Assembly: GCF_016918075.2 (NCBI RefSeq)
Contig: NZ_JAERPS020000001.1
Coordinates: 558,001-622,000 of the forward strand
Direction of reading: 5' to 3'
Length of the DNA stretch: 64,000 bases
From: Rheinheimera maricola
Lineage (GTDB): Bacteria; Pseudomonadota; Gammaproteobacteria; Enterobacterales; Alteromonadaceae
This document shows positions 44,968 through 53,300 of the stretch, piece by piece. The notes beneath the pieces are model-generated. The model saw only the letters and a program-made list of their open reading frames with translations, searched no databases and had not been told where the DNA came from. How positions within the stretch are numbered: the first letter of the stretch is position 1; the number at the start of each line of letters is the position of its first letter. The translations under genes and the position numbers were made by a program.

Positions 44968-46644
44968 ATGCATATCGATAGTTTTCGTGCCAGGCTGGTT
45001 GGGTATTTTGGTGGGTTAATTTTGCTTGTTAGTTTAGTACTGACATTGTTTCTTGATCGCCAGGCATCCAACACCTTAAGTAAAGCCAGTGGCAGTGCAC
45101 TGTATGGTATTGCCAATTCTGCTGCTTTAATGTTGGAGCGAAACCTGGCAGAGCGTGAGCGCGAAACTTCATTGCTGAGTAAAAGCTATCTGTTAAAGAA
45201 CGCCGAATTAGATAGTGTCGCTGTGCAACAACGCCTCGAAGATATTAAAGCTACCTACAAGTACTATGCCTGGATTGGCGTCGCCACCCCTGATGGCGCG
45301 GTAGTTGCTGCCACCGATGCAATGTTAGTTGGTCAGAATGTAAGCCAACGCCAGTGGTTTGTCGCCGGTTTAACCGGTAGTTACCTTGGTGATGTGCACA
45401 AAGCGGTATTATTGGCTAAATTACTAGGTGAGGAGCAGGCCGGCCAGCCGCTGCGTTTTATAGACTTTGCTGCACCGGTATATGCTGCAGACAATTCCTT
45501 ACGAGCCGTTGTGGCCAGCCATGTAAATTGGGACTGGGTGCAAGATATTTTAGCCAGTGCCATAACGGCAGAAGCTGCTAGCGAGGACGTTGAAGCCTTG
45601 GTATTGGGTGAAAACGGCAATTGGCTACATCCGTTTGCCTATATTGGCAAATTGGCCGTACCAGAGAGCTTACCCGAGTTGGGGCAGGTAGCCATTGTTG
45701 ATTGGCCTGACGAAGGTCGCTTTTTAACCACGCGGCTGGCTGTAAATGCCAGTACCAGTTCTGAACTTGGTTGGCAGCTTGTGGTGCGTCAGCCTATCAG
45801 TCGCGCTCTGCAACCGGTGGATGAGTTAAATAAGCAATTATTTATACTCTGTTTTTTTACTTTATTGCTCAGTATTATGCTGGCGTATCAATTAGCAAGG
45901 CGTTTTAGCTATCCTATTGAACGTTTGGCCGACTCTGCGGAGCAAATTGCGCTGGGCGGTGAACATGTTGATTTTGCTGTTAACAGTTCATTGCATGAAT
46001 TCAGTCGTTTAAGCCTGTCGTTGGGTAAAATGATGGAAAAGTTAGCCGTGCGAAGGCAAGAGCTTGAACAAGCCAATACCCATCTTGAACAGCAGGTGGT
46101 CATTAGAACCGCAGATTTGGAACGGGCTAACGCCGCGCTACAGGACTTGTCGCATAAAGATGCATTAACCGGTATTTGTAACCGTCGCGCCGCCGATGAG
46201 CGATTAAAAACCGCGCATTTGGCACTAAAGCGTGGCGCTGCGGTTTATGCGGTGATGTTGCTTGATATCGACCATTTTAAGCAGGTTAATGACAACTTCG
46301 GCCACGAAGCCGGTGATAAAGTTATTCAGCAAGTGGCAAACTTACTGCAAGATAGCGTGCGCGAAACCGACATTGTGGCGCGCTATGGTGGCGAGGAGTT
46401 TATTGTTGTACTGGCGCAAACAGAGCCTGCAAAAGCGACGTTGATAGCGGAGAAACTGCGTGCTGCTATTGCGGCAGACAGAATGACAGCTGTAGGGCAG
46501 ATCACTGCAAGTATTGGCGTAGCAATTGCCAATATCAGGGATACTGACGCTGAGGCTGTGGTGCGAAGAGCAGATGCGGCTATGTATCAGGCCAAGCGAA
46601 CAGGTCGCAACCGGGTACAGCTATGTGACTCTTTGCTGTTATGA
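44968..46644 (+). CDS. dCache-HAMP-GGDEF diguanylate cyclase
   Basis: A 558-residue membrane enzyme making c-di-GMP. TM1 (about residues 10-29), a periplasmic double-Cache domain (about 35-285, with YKYYAWIGVATPDGAVVAAT and GQNVSQRQWFVAGL), TM2 (about 290-310), HAMP (about 310-365), a coiled coil, and GGDEF (about 395-555) with intact ARYGGEEF near residue 474 and DIDHFKQVNDNFGHEAGD. A Rho-independent terminator and a periplasmic binding-protein gene follow, which may feed a ligand signal to it. Confidence 0.94.
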   Translation: MHIDSFRARLVGYFGGLILLVSLVLTLFLDRQASNTLSKASGSALYGIANSAALMLERNLAERERETSLLSKSYLLKNAELDSVAVQQRLEDIKATYKYYAWIGVATPDGAVVAATDAMLVGQNVSQRQWFVAGLTGSYLGDVHKAVLLAKLLGEEQAGQPLRFIDFAAPVYAADNSLRAVVASHVNWDWVQDILASAITAEAASEDVEALVLGENGNWLHPFAYIGKLAVPESLPELGQVAIVDWPDEGRFLTTRLAVNASTSSELGWQLVVRQPISRALQPVDELNKQLFILCFFTLLLSIMLAYQLARRFSYPIERLADSAEQIALGGEHVDFAVNSSLHEFSRLSLSLGKMMEKLAVRRQELEQANTHLEQQVVIRTADLERANAALQDLSHKDALTGICNRRAADERLKTAHLALKRGAAVYAVMLLDIDHFKQVNDNFGHEAGDKVIQQVANLLQDSVRETDIVARYGGEEFIVVLAQTEPAKATLIAEKLRAAIAADRMTAVGQITASIGVAIANIRDTDAEAVVRRADAAMYQAKRTGRNRVQLCDSLLL

Positions 46645-46717
46645 CTCTAAAACGGATTACGGCAGTTTGGTGTGGGGTAGGCAAAAGGCAAGATTTGACC
46701 CTGAATGTATGAAGGTT

Positions 46718-46743
46718 CCAACTGAGTTCAAAGTTGGTTTTTT
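46718..46743 (+). terminator. Intrinsic terminator of the GGDEF gene
   Basis: Stem CCAACT/AGTTGG with an eight-base loop, followed directly by six T. It lies between the cyclase stop and the binding-protein start and argues against start codons upstream of it. Confidence 0.6.
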
Positions 46744-46783
46744 GGACTACAATGGGACGAACTGGATATGGGAGCGAATTGAT

Positions 46784-47563
46784 TTGCGAACTCTATGGTC
46801 AATTTTATTATTAGCGCTGATAAGCTTTCCGAGCCTTGCAAATAAAATCGTGGTCAAGGTTGGTGCTGGCATTCGCCCGCCATTTCTATTGCCAGATGGT
46901 AATGGTATGGGACCAGAAATATTAACGGCGTTAAATCTTGTTCAGGACGACTTTCAGTTTGAACTGGTGTCGGTCCCTATCGCTCGTCGGGTAATGTCGC
47001 TAGAGAATGGCTTGGTAGATATTGTGATGTGGGACAATATCAACTGGGGGTGGAACAACATAGATACGTTAACGGTATCAATACCACTGCTGCACTCCCG
47101 AGACAGTTTTGTCGCACATTCATCAATTACCTCAGTTCAAGATTACTTTGACAACTTTACCGGCAAAAGTATCTGTGGTGTTAATGGGTATCACTACCGG
47201 TTTTTAAATTATGAGACCGACTACCAAGCCTTATCAAAAGATCACACTATTACACTGGTCAGAACTGAAGAAGAATCTATAAAAATGGCACTGAACAAAA
47301 GATGTGACATTAGTGTCGCTAGTCTGTCGGCTATTAATTGGTTTTTTACTGTCTATCCAGATGCACGCAGTCAATTAATGGTATCGGAACGTTATGATAC
47401 AAAGTATACAAGGCACTTTTTAATCCCTATCTACGCTCCTATTAGCTCAGATGAAATCGACAGCATTTTTTTAAAGGCCAATAAGCTCGGACTGATTGAA
47501 CCGATTTATAACCGCTATGGGCAATCGATACCACAATTTACTACTGATGGGGTGTCAAATTGA
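46784..47563 (+). CDS. Periplasmic solute-binding family 3-like protein
   Basis: The mature part resembles family-3 binding proteins without a transporter: IVVKVGAGIRPPFLLPDGNG, GMGPEILTAL, an ENGLVDIVMWDN segment and GKSICGVNGYHYRFL. I place the start at TTG 46784, preceded by GGGAG at nine bases and giving a clean signal peptide (LRTLWSILLLALISFPSLA). The open frame reaches back to 46526 inside the GGDEF gene but would cross the terminator. About 259 residues. Likely a ligand sensor rather than an uptake component, since no permease is near. It may work with the dCache-GGDEF protein. Confidence 0.8.
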   Translation: MRTLWSILLLALISFPSLANKIVVKVGAGIRPPFLLPDGNGMGPEILTALNLVQDDFQFELVSVPIARRVMSLENGLVDIVMWDNINWGWNNIDTLTVSIPLLHSRDSFVAHSSITSVQDYFDNFTGKSICGVNGYHYRFLNYETDYQALSKDHTITLVRTEEESIKMALNKRCDISVASLSAINWFFTVYPDARSQLMVSERYDTKYTRHFLIPIYAPISSDEIDSIFLKANKLGLIEPIYNRYGQSIPQFTTDGVSN

Positions 47564-47574
47564 AGCGCTAACAT

Positions 47575-47607
47575 AAGGGCGCAATATTGCGCCTTTAACT
47601 TTTGCAG
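47575..47607. terminator. Palindromic terminator, hairpin member of the intergenic repeat family
   Basis: GGCGCAATATTGCGCC (47578-47593) is a perfect 16-base palindrome flanked by AAG and CTTTAACTTTTGCAG. It separates convergent genes and carries the same hairpin and TTTTGCAG tail as the repeat copies at 49151 and 55955. Confidence 0.7.
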
Positions 47608-47613
47608 TGGCTG

Positions 47614-48126
47614 TTAGTTATAGGCGCCGCTGGCATAGTGTAACTCATAGCTGTGACTATAAATTTCCAGAATATTACCAAACGGGTCTTCCATATAAAT
47701 CATGCGATACGGTTTCTCGCCCGGGTAGTAATAGCGTGGCGCTTTCATACGTTTTTTGCCGCCGGCGGCAACAATACGCTCTGCCAGGCCTTCAACATCC
47801 GGGTCTTGCACACAAAAATGAAACACGCCGGTTTTCCAGTATTCAAAGTTGTTGTCAGGGTTTTGCTGGTTTTTAAACTGAAACAATTCTACGCCGATGC
47901 GATCGCCGGTCGACATATGAGCGATACGAAAACGCTCCCAGCCGGCACCAAATACGTCAGTACACATTTCACCAATAGGTGAGTTGTCTTCAGCGACATC
48001 TGTTGGCGGCATAATTAAATACCAACCCAATACTTCGGTATAGAATTTTACTGCCGCTTCTACATCCGGTACCGAAATACCAATATGCGAAAAGGTTCGC
48101 GGATATACCTTTGTGTTGTCTGTCAT
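47614..48126 (-). CDS. VOC (glyoxalase/dioxygenase) family protein
   Basis: A 170-residue vicinal oxygen chelate protein: FSHIGISVPDVEAAVKFYTEVLGWY starts the first beta-alpha-beta-beta-beta unit, and VFHFCVQDPDVEGLAERIVA the second. YMEDPFGNILEIYSHSYE carries the terminal Glu ligand. Metal ligands are the His in SHIG, Glu in IGVELF, His in FHFC and the Glu in ILEIY. The substrate is unassigned. AGGAG precedes the ATG. Divergent from a LysR regulator that likely controls it. Confidence 0.9.
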   Translation of the reverse strand: MTDNTKVYPRTFSHIGISVPDVEAAVKFYTEVLGWYLIMPPTDVAEDNSPIGEMCTDVFGAGWERFRIAHMSTGDRIGVELFQFKNQQNPDNNFEYWKTGVFHFCVQDPDVEGLAERIVAAGGKKRMKAPRYYYPGEKPYRMIYMEDPFGNILEIYSHSYELHYASGAYN

Positions 48127-48225
48127 GACTAAACTCCTGCTCTGCTAAGGTGTTGCTATGGTAGCTGGACAGGGTGGTAATAAAAAATTATGATTAATTA
48201 TTAAATTGATAACGATAATTTATTA

Positions 48226-49125
48226 ATGCTGAATCCATTGTGGCTGCAAACCTTTGTTAGCCTGGTTGAAAGCGGCAGTTTTACCCGTACCGCACAATTG
48301 CGTTTTATGACTCAGCCCGGGGTAAGCCAGCACGTAAAAAAGCTGGAGCAAGCCTGTGACGCTGAACTGCTACTGCGTTTAGGCAAAGGGGTCGAGCTTA
48401 CTGAGCAGGGCCGCAAGGTGTATCAATATGCGCTGACGTTGCAGCAACACGAAGATAAGCTGCTTGATAGCCTGAAGTTTGACTCACCTTTTGAGGGGCG
48501 CTGCAGCATCGCTTGCTCAGGTGCTTTGGCGCAGCGTATTTACCCTGCGGTGCTATTGCTGCAGTCGCAGCACCCGCGGCTGTGTATTGAGCTTGAAGTG
48601 GCACCGCAAAGCAGCATTCTGCAGGGTATAGCGCAATCTCATATTGACCTGGGTATCAGCACTAAGCGTGATGATAACGACAACTTCAGTTATCAAAGCT
48701 GCGGCAGCGAACCGCTGGGCCTGATGTTGCCTGCAGAGCGCGCTGATAATATTGACAGTGCTGATATTGTAACCACGCTGCAATCACTGGGGTTAATTCA
48801 GCATCCTGATGCACTGCATTATCTGAATTTGTACTTCAGCCATTGTGGTGATGGCGCCCTGGCCGTATGCGATCCGGCAATATTTAAGCGCTCAGGGCGA
48901 ATTAATCAGCTATCACAAATTTTACTACCGGTAAGTATGGGGCTGGGCTTTACGGTACTGCCAGCCAGCACCTTGCTGCAGTTTAGCGAGGCAGCAAAAG
49001 TGGCGATGTACCAGGCACCAAAGCCGGTGGTAGAGCCGTTATATTTTGTGCAGTCGCGTCATCGGCAGTTAGCCGCCCGGTATGACACACTAAAAACAGC
49101 GATTTTGGCACGGTTAAGTAACTAA
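48226..49125 (+). CDS. LysR family transcriptional regulator
   Basis: A 299-residue regulator. The N-terminal winged HTH is LQTFVSLVESGSFTRTAQLR and MTQPGVSQHVKKLEQACDAE; a type-2 periplasmic-binding-like effector domain covers about residues 90-295. The ATG at 48226 has no recognisable Shine-Dalgarno and may be read leaderless or from a weak site. Divergent from the VOC gene with a 99-base, very AT-rich shared promoter region. Effector unknown. Confidence 0.92.
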   Translation: MLNPLWLQTFVSLVESGSFTRTAQLRFMTQPGVSQHVKKLEQACDAELLLRLGKGVELTEQGRKVYQYALTLQQHEDKLLDSLKFDSPFEGRCSIACSGALAQRIYPAVLLLQSQHPRLCIELEVAPQSSILQGIAQSHIDLGISTKRDDNDNFSYQSCGSEPLGLMLPAERADNIDSADIVTTLQSLGLIQHPDALHYLNLYFSHCGDGALAVCDPAIFKRSGRINQLSQILLPVSMGLGFTVLPASTLLQFSEAAKVAMYQAPKPVVEPLYFVQSRHRQLAARYDTLKTAILARLSN

Positions 49126-49150
49126 AAGTGCCGTGTGCTAAACCAACATA

Positions 49151-49225
49151 GGGGCGCACAATTGCGCCCTTTGCTTTTGTAGCAAATAAAGCCTTGACCA
49201 GTTTAGATTTTTAGCTAAATGTAAC
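49151..49225 (+). repeat. Intergenic repeat, copy B (hairpin plus leader block)
   Basis: GGGGCGCACAATTGCGCCCTTT hairpin half, then GCTTTTGTAGCAAATAAAG and CCTTGACCAGTTTAG...TAAATGTAAC. It follows the LysR gene and ends 44 bases before the GNAT start. Confidence 0.85.
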
Positions 49226-49269
49226 AGCACTATTTTTGTGCAAACATAATTCGGTAAGAGCGCAAAACC

Positions 49270-49782
49270 ATGAATATCCGTACAGCACGGCTGGAAATGA
49301 CGCCGCTTGCAAAAGACGACTGGCCGTTGTTTCAAACGTTGCACAACACAGAGCAAGTGATAGCACAATGTTTTGACCCACTTCCCGATACCTTGTTGCA
49401 GCAGAAATTTCAGCGGCGTTTAGTGCCGTGGCATAAAGATGCTAATCATTGGCTATGCTTAGTGATACGACAACATGGCAGCGGCGAGGCCATTGGTATT
49501 ACCGGCATGTGTGTGTCGCAGGGCAGGGCAGAAGTAGGCTACTTACTGCTGCCGGCTTTTTATGGTCGGGGCTTTGGCACTGAATCGCTACAAGCGCTTA
49601 TTCAATGGGCCTTAACCACGCAGGGTATTAGCCGCTTTAAAGCAGTGGTCACTGAAGGTAATACCGCATCAGAGCGGGTGCTGCAAAAAGCAGGTTTTCA
49701 GCTGGCAGAAAAAGTGCCACAAGCGCACAGTATTGCCGGCAAACGCTATGCTGATCATATTTACCATTTTGACGCAGTTTGA
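49270..49782 (+). CDS. GNAT family N-acetyltransferase (RimJ/RimL-like)
   Basis: A 170-residue acetyltransferase: N-terminal TARLEMTPLAKDDWPLFQTL, acetyl-CoA-binding element LLLPAFYGRGFGTESLQALI (R/Q-x-x-G-x-G/A type), and the late RFKAVVTEGNTASERVLQKA with GFQLAEKV typical of the Acetyltransf_3 group. Acetyl acceptor unknown. The gene is flanked on both sides by copies of the intergenic repeat in the same orientation, so it could have moved as a unit by recombination between them. Confidence 0.9.
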   Translation: MNIRTARLEMTPLAKDDWPLFQTLHNTEQVIAQCFDPLPDTLLQQKFQRRLVPWHKDANHWLCLVIRQHGSGEAIGITGMCVSQGRAEVGYLLLPAFYGRGFGTESLQALIQWALTTQGISRFKAVVTEGNTASERVLQKAGFQLAEKVPQAHSIAGKRYADHIYHFDAV

Positions 49783-49835
49783 TAATTCTAGCTTGCTAAA
49801 AACCTCAGGTTTTGCAACCAAGCTAACCTAATGTT

Positions 49836-49910
49836 AGGGAGCATTATTGCGCCCTTAGTTTTTGCAGCAAATAAATCCTTGACCAAGTTTGGTTTTTCGG
49901 TAAATGTAAC
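49836..49910 (+). repeat. Intergenic repeat, copy C
   Basis: AGGGAGCATTATTGCGCCCT hairpin half (one arm mismatched), then TAGTTTTTGCAGCAAATAAA and CCTTGACCAAGTTTGG...CGGTAAATGTAAC. Likeness to copy D continues downstream (AACCGGTTTTATTG against AATCGGTTTTAGA) to a vestigial ATG that is soon stopped. The gene once behind this copy has been lost. Confidence 0.85.
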
Positions 49911-50062
49911 AACAAATTTAAGGTTAACTAACCGGTTTTATTGATGCTGGAGCGGTTCAGGCAAAAGGCCTGACCCCGTGCTCTCCGCCGTGTTTAGCCT
50001 GTCCCGAACAAGCTGTGCCAAATGGCGCCAGAACAGGGTAATGAAATGCGGATAATGATGTA

Positions 50063-50200
50063 TCGCATCCGTTTTTGATGAAACGGCAACTGGTCATAGA
50101 TCAGGTACTGCACTTTTTGCGCACCGGCAGCTTTTTTGGCGATAACGCTCAGCAGTTTAGTTGCCCGGCGCAGTTAACACTCAAAGCTCATTCGATTTAG
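50063..50200 (+). pseudogene. Duplicated 3' fragment of the lipase-like gene at 52541-53287
   Basis: The 45 codons before a TAG encode SHPFLMKRQLVIDQVLHFLR and GDNAQQFSCPAQL. This is nearly the same as the last 45 residues of the intact hydrolase encoded at 52541-53287 (SHPFLMKRQQVIDQVLHFLR). There is no upstream remainder, catalytic Ser or start, so this is a decayed copy. Its presence shows duplication followed by deletion in this region. Confidence 0.9.
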
Positions 50201-50232
50201 TTTTTTAGTAAATTTAATCAACTGGTCGCAGG

Positions 50233-50826
50233 TTATATGCCAGACCTATTTTTCGTTTTTCTCTTTAGCTCAGCAACTAAGGCTTTTTCTTCAGCAATGA
50301 GTCGTTGCTTAATTACCCAAAGTTTTTGCTGGTACGCCAACATAGCACTGAACTTTTTGCTGTAGACGAGCAGACAAAAAACGCTACCAATTACTACTGG
50401 TAGCGCCAGAAAGATTTTTTCAGGCATTTGTCCGCTATAGGTTGGTATTTCCAGAAAAAAAACGCCCAATATGGTTATCAGAGTGCAAACAAGGGCAAAC
50501 TTTTTAAAATATAATAAATGATCTTTCTTACCCAAAACCATATTCTGAAACGGGAAGGTGTAAGCTAAAACCACAAATGCTGCAACCGGAATGAGTATGA
50601 AAAAATAGTGTTCAACCACGTTTACTACATCGGCTAAACCAATGATGTTGGCTGAACAATAAAAAATATATAGTGCTGCAGCAACGCTTAACATCATGCC
50701 TGTTATACCTGCAGGCATGCCATGACTAAGAAAGTGAGGGGCAAATAAGCGGATATACTCCGGCCCCAGCTCTCGCTTAACGGTTTCAAGCAGGCGATGT
50801 TGCAATTGACTTTGCCGGTTACTCAT
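50233..50826 (-). CDS. Four-TM membrane protein, candidate immunity protein
   Basis: A 197-residue protein with about four hydrophobic segments (roughly residues 40-62, 74-92, 107-126, 137-155), a polar amphipathic N-terminus and a coiled-coil, Lys-rich C-terminus. No family recognised. Its ATG overlaps the TAA of the upstream amber-interrupted gene (TAATG at 50824-50828), so the two form an operon. If the upstream gene encodes a membrane-acting toxin, this would fit as its immunity protein; that is inference. Confidence 0.7.
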   Translation of the reverse strand: MSNRQSQLQHRLLETVKRELGPEYIRLFAPHFLSHGMPAGITGMMLSVAAALYIFYCSANIIGLADVVNVVEHYFFILIPVAAFVVLAYTFPFQNMVLGKKDHLLYFKKFALVCTLITILGVFFLEIPTYSGQMPEKIFLALPVVIGSVFCLLVYSKKFSAMLAYQQKLWVIKQRLIAEEKALVAELKRKTKNRSGI

Positions 50827-51617
50827 TATTGCTCCGTATCTGTTGCGGCATAAACACCTACCGCCAGATATTTAATGCTGCCGCCTGTGGCGCTGCCACC
50901 GAAAGTCAGTACGCCAGCGACAGCATCTTTGATCCGCACTCTTAACGCATCATTAATCTGTATTTGTTGATAACGCTTAGGGTACATATTGGCATTGATC
51001 ATGCGTTTTAATGCACCGTTGGAATGTGCTAAAGCCGGGTGGTTTAGTTTTACAATTTCCAGTGTTAGCCGTTTACGCTAATGCCGGTTAAGACTGTGTA
51101 AAAATTTATCCGGGTTAATACCACTGGCTTTTTTCAGATGGTGGTAATTCTTTATCAAGCTTGCGCCAGATTGCACTGCCAAGCCAACAGAGATAGTATC
51201 CAATGCCAGCGTACTGTATTTATACCAATCGTTTCCGTCTAAAGCATCCAAAGTTGAAGGAGAATACGCTTCTAAAGGTGCCCGGATAGCACCATTAGCA
51301 CACTGAATTGTAGAGATTACAGCACCAGTTTTAAGTAGCGCCATTCCCGCTGCAGACAAACCACCTGTTATAGGGATAGCGGTACCCATGCCTACAATAG
51401 CAAGCCAGTTTAACGCCATAACGCTGCAACTGATAACTGTCGCGGCTATTTCTTGAATGTGCTTGCTTTCCCGCTCACCACTTTGCAATGCTTTTGCATA
51501 ATGCTCTACAGGGATTTGTACTGGTGGCTCTCTCAGGATCAGGTAGGCAGGTTTAGCTCTGCAGCTTTCTAACAAGGTTACAGCGGTAAATTCGTTATCA
51601 ATAAAAATAATACCCAT
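50826..51617 (-). pseudogene. Effector-like membrane protein interrupted by an in-frame amber codon
   Basis: From ATG 51617 the frame encodes 179 residues to a TAG at 51078-51080, then continues open in the same frame for 83 codons to TAA at 50826-50828. The first part starts MGIIFIDNEFTAVTLLESCR and has two hydrophobic stretches (GMGTAIPITGGLSAAGMALL and a later ALDTISVGLAVQSGA). The second, RKRLTLEIVKLNHPA to AVGVYAATDTEQ, looks equally protein-like. From memory, it matches the C-terminal end of a family of Pseudomonas-type proteins associated with type VI secretion, where the stop position is Gln (CAG to TAG is one transition). Probably an inactivated toxin gene; readthrough is possible. 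Confidence 0.7.
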
Positions 51618-51629
51618 GCCACTTAGGTC

Positions 51630-51770
51630 TTAGCCTAAAGCATTGTCATGGTTAATCTTGTTGTACAAACTTTCTGCATTGAGCATGAATTTTAACCGAT
51701 GCTCTAAAGCGCTTTGCTTGCGTTTTAACTCTTGATTTCGAAACAGCGAAGGGAGTAATGCAGATTGCAT
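51630..51770 (-). CDS. 46-residue protein upstream of the amber-interrupted gene
   Basis: Starts at ATG 51768-51770 with AAGGA eight bases before it, and ends 12 bases before the effector-like gene. The peptide is basic and helical (RNQELKRKQSALEHRLKFML). No family is recognised. Its position at the head of a three-gene minus-strand operon suggests a small accessory or adaptor protein. Confidence 0.55.
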   Translation of the reverse strand: MQSALLPSLFRNQELKRKQSALEHRLKFMLNAESLYNKINHDNALG

Positions 51771-51892
51771 GGGTAACATCCTTATTGTGTTTAGATTTAA
51801 GCAGCTCAAAGATCCTATAAGAGAAATGATTGAATGTAAATTAAATGATTTAATAATGTATAATTTGTTTCGGTTTTGAGCGCTTATTATGT

Positions 51893-51985
51893 AGGCAGAG
51901 GCAGCTGGAAGATCGGCGACAGTTTTTGCTGCAAGAAGAGCAACTAAAACAGCAGCGCCTGCAAAGGGCTGCTGAATCGCAGTAA
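51893..51985 (+). pseudogene. Fragment of a second copy of the 55255-55881 gene
   Basis: Thirty codons ending in TAA encode RRQFLLQEEQLKQQRLQRAA, matching the C-terminal coiled coil of the intact protein at 55255-55881 (RRQFLLQEEKIKQQRAQRAA). There is no start or membrane region, so it is a remnant. An intergenic-repeat hairpin follows, as after the intact gene (copy D). Confidence 0.88.
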
Positions 51986-52005
51986 GAATAAATGAATTAA
52001 GCTGT

Positions 52006-52046
52006 AAGGGCGCATTTTGCGCCCTTTGTTTTTGCAGCAGTTAAAG
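52006..52046. repeat. Intergenic repeat, hairpin member (partial)
   Basis: AAGGGCGCATTTTGCGCCCTTT followed by GTTTTTGCAGCAGTTAAAG. The downstream leader block has diverged after AAAGC. It also works as a terminator with an A/T flank on both sides. Confidence 0.75.
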
Positions 52047-52076
52047 CTTCAACCCGTGTCTTCGCGCATGGTGCCG

Positions 52077-52379
52077 TTAAAACAGCACGGCCATTTTGCC
52101 GCTAAACCACAGTGCAGCGATTAACCCGGTGCAGCCCAGAGCGTTGATAGCAGTAAGCCATAGTTTACTTACCGGGCTGGTGCTGTGGCGGTTTATAGTG
52201 GCGAACAAGGCTGCTACGGCAATCATGTAGGTAGCGACAGGCAAAAACCAGCCAGCGCTATAAGTGGCTGCCTGCATAAAAACAACCACGGCAAAAGTGG
52301 TTAGCACCACATCGGTAGTTAAGGTCGGTTTTTTTACTAAACGGTCAGCGCTATTGGTGTTGTTGTTTAATTGAGTCAT
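52077..52379 (-). CDS. Small three-TM membrane protein, unknown
   Basis: A 100-residue protein with three hydrophobic segments (about residues 22-40, 46-62, 76-95) after a polar Asn-rich N-terminus. AAAGGA precedes the ATG at good distance, supporting expression. No family recognised and no clear neighbour relationship. Confidence 0.65.
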   Translation of the reverse strand: MTQLNNNTNSADRLVKKPTLTTDVVLTTFAVVVFMQAATYSAGWFLPVATYMIAVAALFATINRHSTSPVSKLWLTAINALGCTGLIAALWFSGKMAVLF

Positions 52380-52540
52380 AGTAGTGTCCTTTAAATTTTA
52401 GTTGCTGTGTTTAACCAGTTTCATAACCAAGACACGGCAGCTAAGGCAAGTGTGACAAAGTTTTTTAATTATTTTTTGTCCATCAGGTTTATATCGATAA
52501 AACAGCCGCAAGCCTGCGCCTTGCAACCTAAAGGAGTACT

Positions 52541-53287
52541 ATGCGAATAACATTGTTAGTTGTTTTGCTACTTATGTCGTTTAACAGCAGCGCGAAAGAC
52601 TGCGTTGTGCTGTTGCATGGCCTGGCCCGCAGCGCCGGCGCGATGGACACTATGCAGCAAGCGCTGGATGATGCCGGCTACCATAGCGTAAATGTCGATT
52701 ACCCATCGCGCGAATACAGTGTTGAAGCGCTGGCGCCGATGGCTATAACGCCGGCATTAGCGCAGTGCCGCGCAGAGCAAAACCGTGTTATTCATTTTGT
52801 TACCCATTCAATGGGCGGTATTTTGCTGCGGCAATATCTGCAGCACAATGTCATTACCGATTTGGGCCGGGTAGTGATGATGGGGCCGCCGAATCAGGGT
52901 AGCCAGGTGGTGGATAATTTAAAAGAAGTACCGGGTTTTGAAGCCTTTAACGGCCCGGCTGGCATGCAACTGGGCACCGGAGAACACGATATACCTAAAC
53001 AGCTGGGGCCGGCAAGTTTTGAGCTGGGCATTATCGCCGGCACCAGCTCTATCAATGTTATATTGTCAAACTTCTTACCCAACCCGGATGATGGCAAAGT
53101 GTCGGTTGAAAACACCAAAGTACAAGGCATGTGCGCGCTGGTTACGGTAGAGGTATCGCATCCGTTTCTGATGAAACGACAACAGGTTATTGACCAGGTA
53201 CTGCACTTTTTGCGCAGCGGCAGGTTTTTGGGTGACAACGCTCAGCAGTTTGCTTGCCCGGCGCAGTTAAAGCCAAAGCTTAGTTGA
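52541..53287 (+). CDS. Secreted alpha/beta-hydrolase (lipase-like)
   Basis: A 248-residue protein with signal peptide (about residues 1-18, ending NSSA). The lipase start CVVLLHGLARSAGAMDTMQ includes the oxyanion HG. The nucleophile elbow is THSMGG with Ser at about residue 90. A VMMGPPNQGSQVVD loop follows, and the catalytic His is probably in VSHPFLM near residue 207. The layout fits small PGAP1/triacylglycerol-lipase-like periplasmic hydrolases. AAAGGAG sits before the ATG. A decayed copy of the last 45 codons lies at 50063-50200. Confidence 0.86.
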   Translation: MRITLLVVLLLMSFNSSAKDCVVLLHGLARSAGAMDTMQQALDDAGYHSVNVDYPSREYSVEALAPMAITPALAQCRAEQNRVIHFVTHSMGGILLRQYLQHNVITDLGRVVMMGPPNQGSQVVDNLKEVPGFEAFNGPAGMQLGTGEHDIPKQLGPASFELGIIAGTSSINVILSNFLPNPDDGKVSVENTKVQGMCALVTVEVSHPFLMKRQQVIDQVLHFLRSGRFLGDNAQQFACPAQLKPKLS

Positions 53288-53300
53288 GGGAGCATAAGGT

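Noticed and set aside
46526-46783. Long N-terminal extension of the binding-protein gene overlapping the GGDEF gene
   Set aside because: It would be out of frame inside the cyclase and cross an intrinsic terminator; the TTG at 46784 gives a proper signal peptide and ribosome site.
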